Shown: piece by piece, positions 62,559-64,000 of the stretch
Layout: each line of letters opens with the position of its first letter
Position numbering within the stretch: position 1 is the stretch's first letter
From: Microbotryum silenes-acaulis
Taxonomy: Eukaryota > Basidiomycota > Microbotryomycetes > Microbotryales > Microbotryaceae
Direction of reading: 5' to 3'
Assembly (NCBI GenBank): GCA_003665825.1
Contig: QPFY01000011.1
Coordinates: forward strand, 248,001 to 312,000
DNA length: 64,000 bases
The notes under the pieces: model-generated
Told to the model about the DNA's origin: nothing
What the model saw: the letters and a program-made list of their open reading frames with translations, nothing else
Databases searched by the model: none
Made by a program: the position numbers and the translations under genes

Positions 62559-64000
62559 TTAGCGCACTTTAGTACCAAAAGCGCACTTTTAGTGAAATTT
62601 AGCTCGTTTTCTATAATCTCCGGTGGGTCGCTAAATGACACTTAAAAGGCAGTTAACTTAAGTGCACTTTAGTGCACTTTGTGCCATTTAGTGGCTTCCG
62701 TGCCATTTAGTGCACTTATAGTGCTTTTGCAACAACAACCTGATTTCAGTGCTATTATGTGTATAAGCGCTTGAGCGATCAATGCCTGGTAGTACTGGTA
62801 TATGCTTGCATTTCACTCATGATTACGCAGTGCTATGCACTAGGCTACTGCCAGCCAAATAATCTATTCTGAGTCCTCTTACGTATCTTTCGGCGCCAAG
62901 TGTGCCTAAGTGCCAGGCCTCCGGGCCTGCCTCGAGCGAGTCTTTGGCCACACTGCTTCGCCGCCTGAAAACGGAAGCATAACCACCCCTGCTGCGGAAA
63001 CAACTCGTGTATGTCGCAACATCTGGTGATTGTGACTCACCTGAGAACTCCGCAATCGGGGGCATCACCTTTTCGAGAGACACGCGCGCCTAATGATGGG
63101 ACCAGTAGACGAACGTTGGGTCGAATGTCAGAGGGATAAAACTGATATCCGCGGAAATTCCTCTCGACTCACCGCAGCATAAGCGTAAGAGTGTAAGATA
63201 CTAGACCAAAAGCCAGGGCTTGGTTGTCCGGCTGCGCCGCATTGAGGGAGGCCAGCTTTTGGCTCTTGGCGCAAGCTGGGCGGCGAGATCGTTCAACAGT
63301 GAGCTTGACACGTCGTCTGGCTTCCGGCCGAACTGGAAAATTCTCTGCAGTGATGCAAACACTTACCAGCCAATTCCTGCTCTGGACAATAGTATAACTG
63401 CTTCAAGCTCACCCTAAAAGTGGGGCCACAGCAAAGTTCCAAGAACCCCTCCCAATATGGTCAGCGTTGTGTTTGTTTTGACCGCGCATTGGTCCCGCCG
63501 GTCGCTGGCGGTGTCTTTGCCGGCGGCTTGTAACGCCTCAGCCGTACCTTTCAATGACTGTGCCATACAGTGGACTCACTCGAAAATAGCCAGGGGGAGA
63601 TTGAAAGGTGATGGTGGAGGCAAGAGGGAAGAAGGGTGGGGATCGCGAGCGGTGGCAGTGAGTGGGAGGAAGGAAAAGGAGGTTCGCGCGATTGAGAAGA
63701 CCCCCGAGTCCTTGCGCAACGGACTTGGTAAACAACACGCGACCGTGGCCTAATGCGAGTCACTTGGCCGCGACGGCGCTTGCGCTCACGTCCTGGCGAA
63801 GGCCCGGCTCACGCCAGTTGGCGCGCCGGGCGCGGCGATCGCGCCCCATGATTTGTCTAAGTCCCACTCTGTCCGCAGGCGCAGGAGGCGCATTTCCTTC
63901 TTCCGTCGCCGCACAGCAACTTCAATCTTCGACACTCGGTTGAGGATGTTTTACGATCGGATGTTGGGCAGGTGCTATTTGGACAAATGGAGATCACGCC
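62513..64000 (+). mobile_element. Second, inverted copy of the 2.0-kb element (partial)
   Basis: Begins TCATCAGCAACTTTGCCAC and continues as the exact reverse complement of 61788 downward. It is cut by the window end. If it is full length it should run about 550 bp further and close with the inverse of CATCAGCAACTTTGCCAC. Confidence 0.6.

Larger units (their letters stand above)
60301..64000. repeat. Second palindrome: arms at least 1488 bp, 724-bp spacer
   Basis: The left arm 60301-61788 and right arm 62513-64000 are reverse complements (paired coordinates sum to 124301). All open frames are mirrored. The right arm reaches the window edge, so the true length is unknown. The inner breakpoints coincide, within one base, with the terminal repeats of the 2.0-kb element. 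This suggests two copies of that element in inverted orientation. Confidence 0.9.

Overview
The window looks like a transposon-rich region of a basidiomycete genome. Genes are cut by many short introns (about 50-75 nt, GTRNGY...YAG), base composition is GC-rich, and the recognisable families are fungal: two KDZ transposases with their D/D/E signatures, Ty1/copia retrotransposons, Helitron fragments, a DUF6589-like protein, a RecQ-like helicase and a dynamin-like mitochondrial protein of the fungal Mmc1 type. I could not place it to genus. No rRNA, tRNA or CRISPR was seen.

Layout. 1-2.6 kb: no supported gene. 2.6-15.6 kb: a KDZ transposon on the minus strand, broken by two nested copia elements. 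Copia-1 (3108-7792, plus strand) is intact, with apparently identical 286-bp LTRs and a perfect TGCTG target duplication. Copia-2 (9445-13457, minus strand) is decayed, with TSD GTACC. 15.7-18.9 kb: dispersed and tandem repeats and an LTR relic. 19.1-22.3 kb: two divergent three-exon genes for small secreted proteins that look like paralogues. 23-26 kb: Helitron remnant, LTR relic, minisatellite and zinc-knuckle remnant. 26.17-29.01 kb: an element with about 46-bp terminal inverted repeats carrying DUF6589-like and RecQ-like genes. 29.5-34.7 kb: the main host-gene island, with an Mmc1-like gene, a small conserved gene and a BTB gene with a 1-nt frameshift. 35-39.1 kb: Helitron Rep fragment, tandem duplication, a second copy of the ~650-bp dispersed repeat, an ACGCGC-rich tract and a hAT MITE.

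39.5-57.0 kb is a huge palindrome: two 8305-bp arms (39526-47830 and 48665-56969) around an 834-bp spacer. Each arm carries two spliced genes, a large zinc-finger protein and a second protein. The left unit is complete and ends in the spacer; the right is cut in the last exons of the second gene. Imperfect terminal inverted repeats sharing CGGGATTCCCAGG suggest an undescribed transposon of about 8.8 kb. 57.1-59.7 kb is a second KDZ transposase gene (minus strand). 59.75-64 kb holds a second inverted pair, whose unit has 18-bp inverted ends (CATCAGCAACTTTGCCAC) and many CTAAATGGCA-like repeats; its right copy runs off the window.

The window reads as layers of transposons inserted into one another, with two small islands of host genes between them. 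The best candidates for undescribed systems are the 8.8-kb two-gene element, the DUF6589/RecQ inverted-repeat element, and the family sharing the TCATCAGCAA end. Both palindromes must first be shown not to be assembly artefacts.
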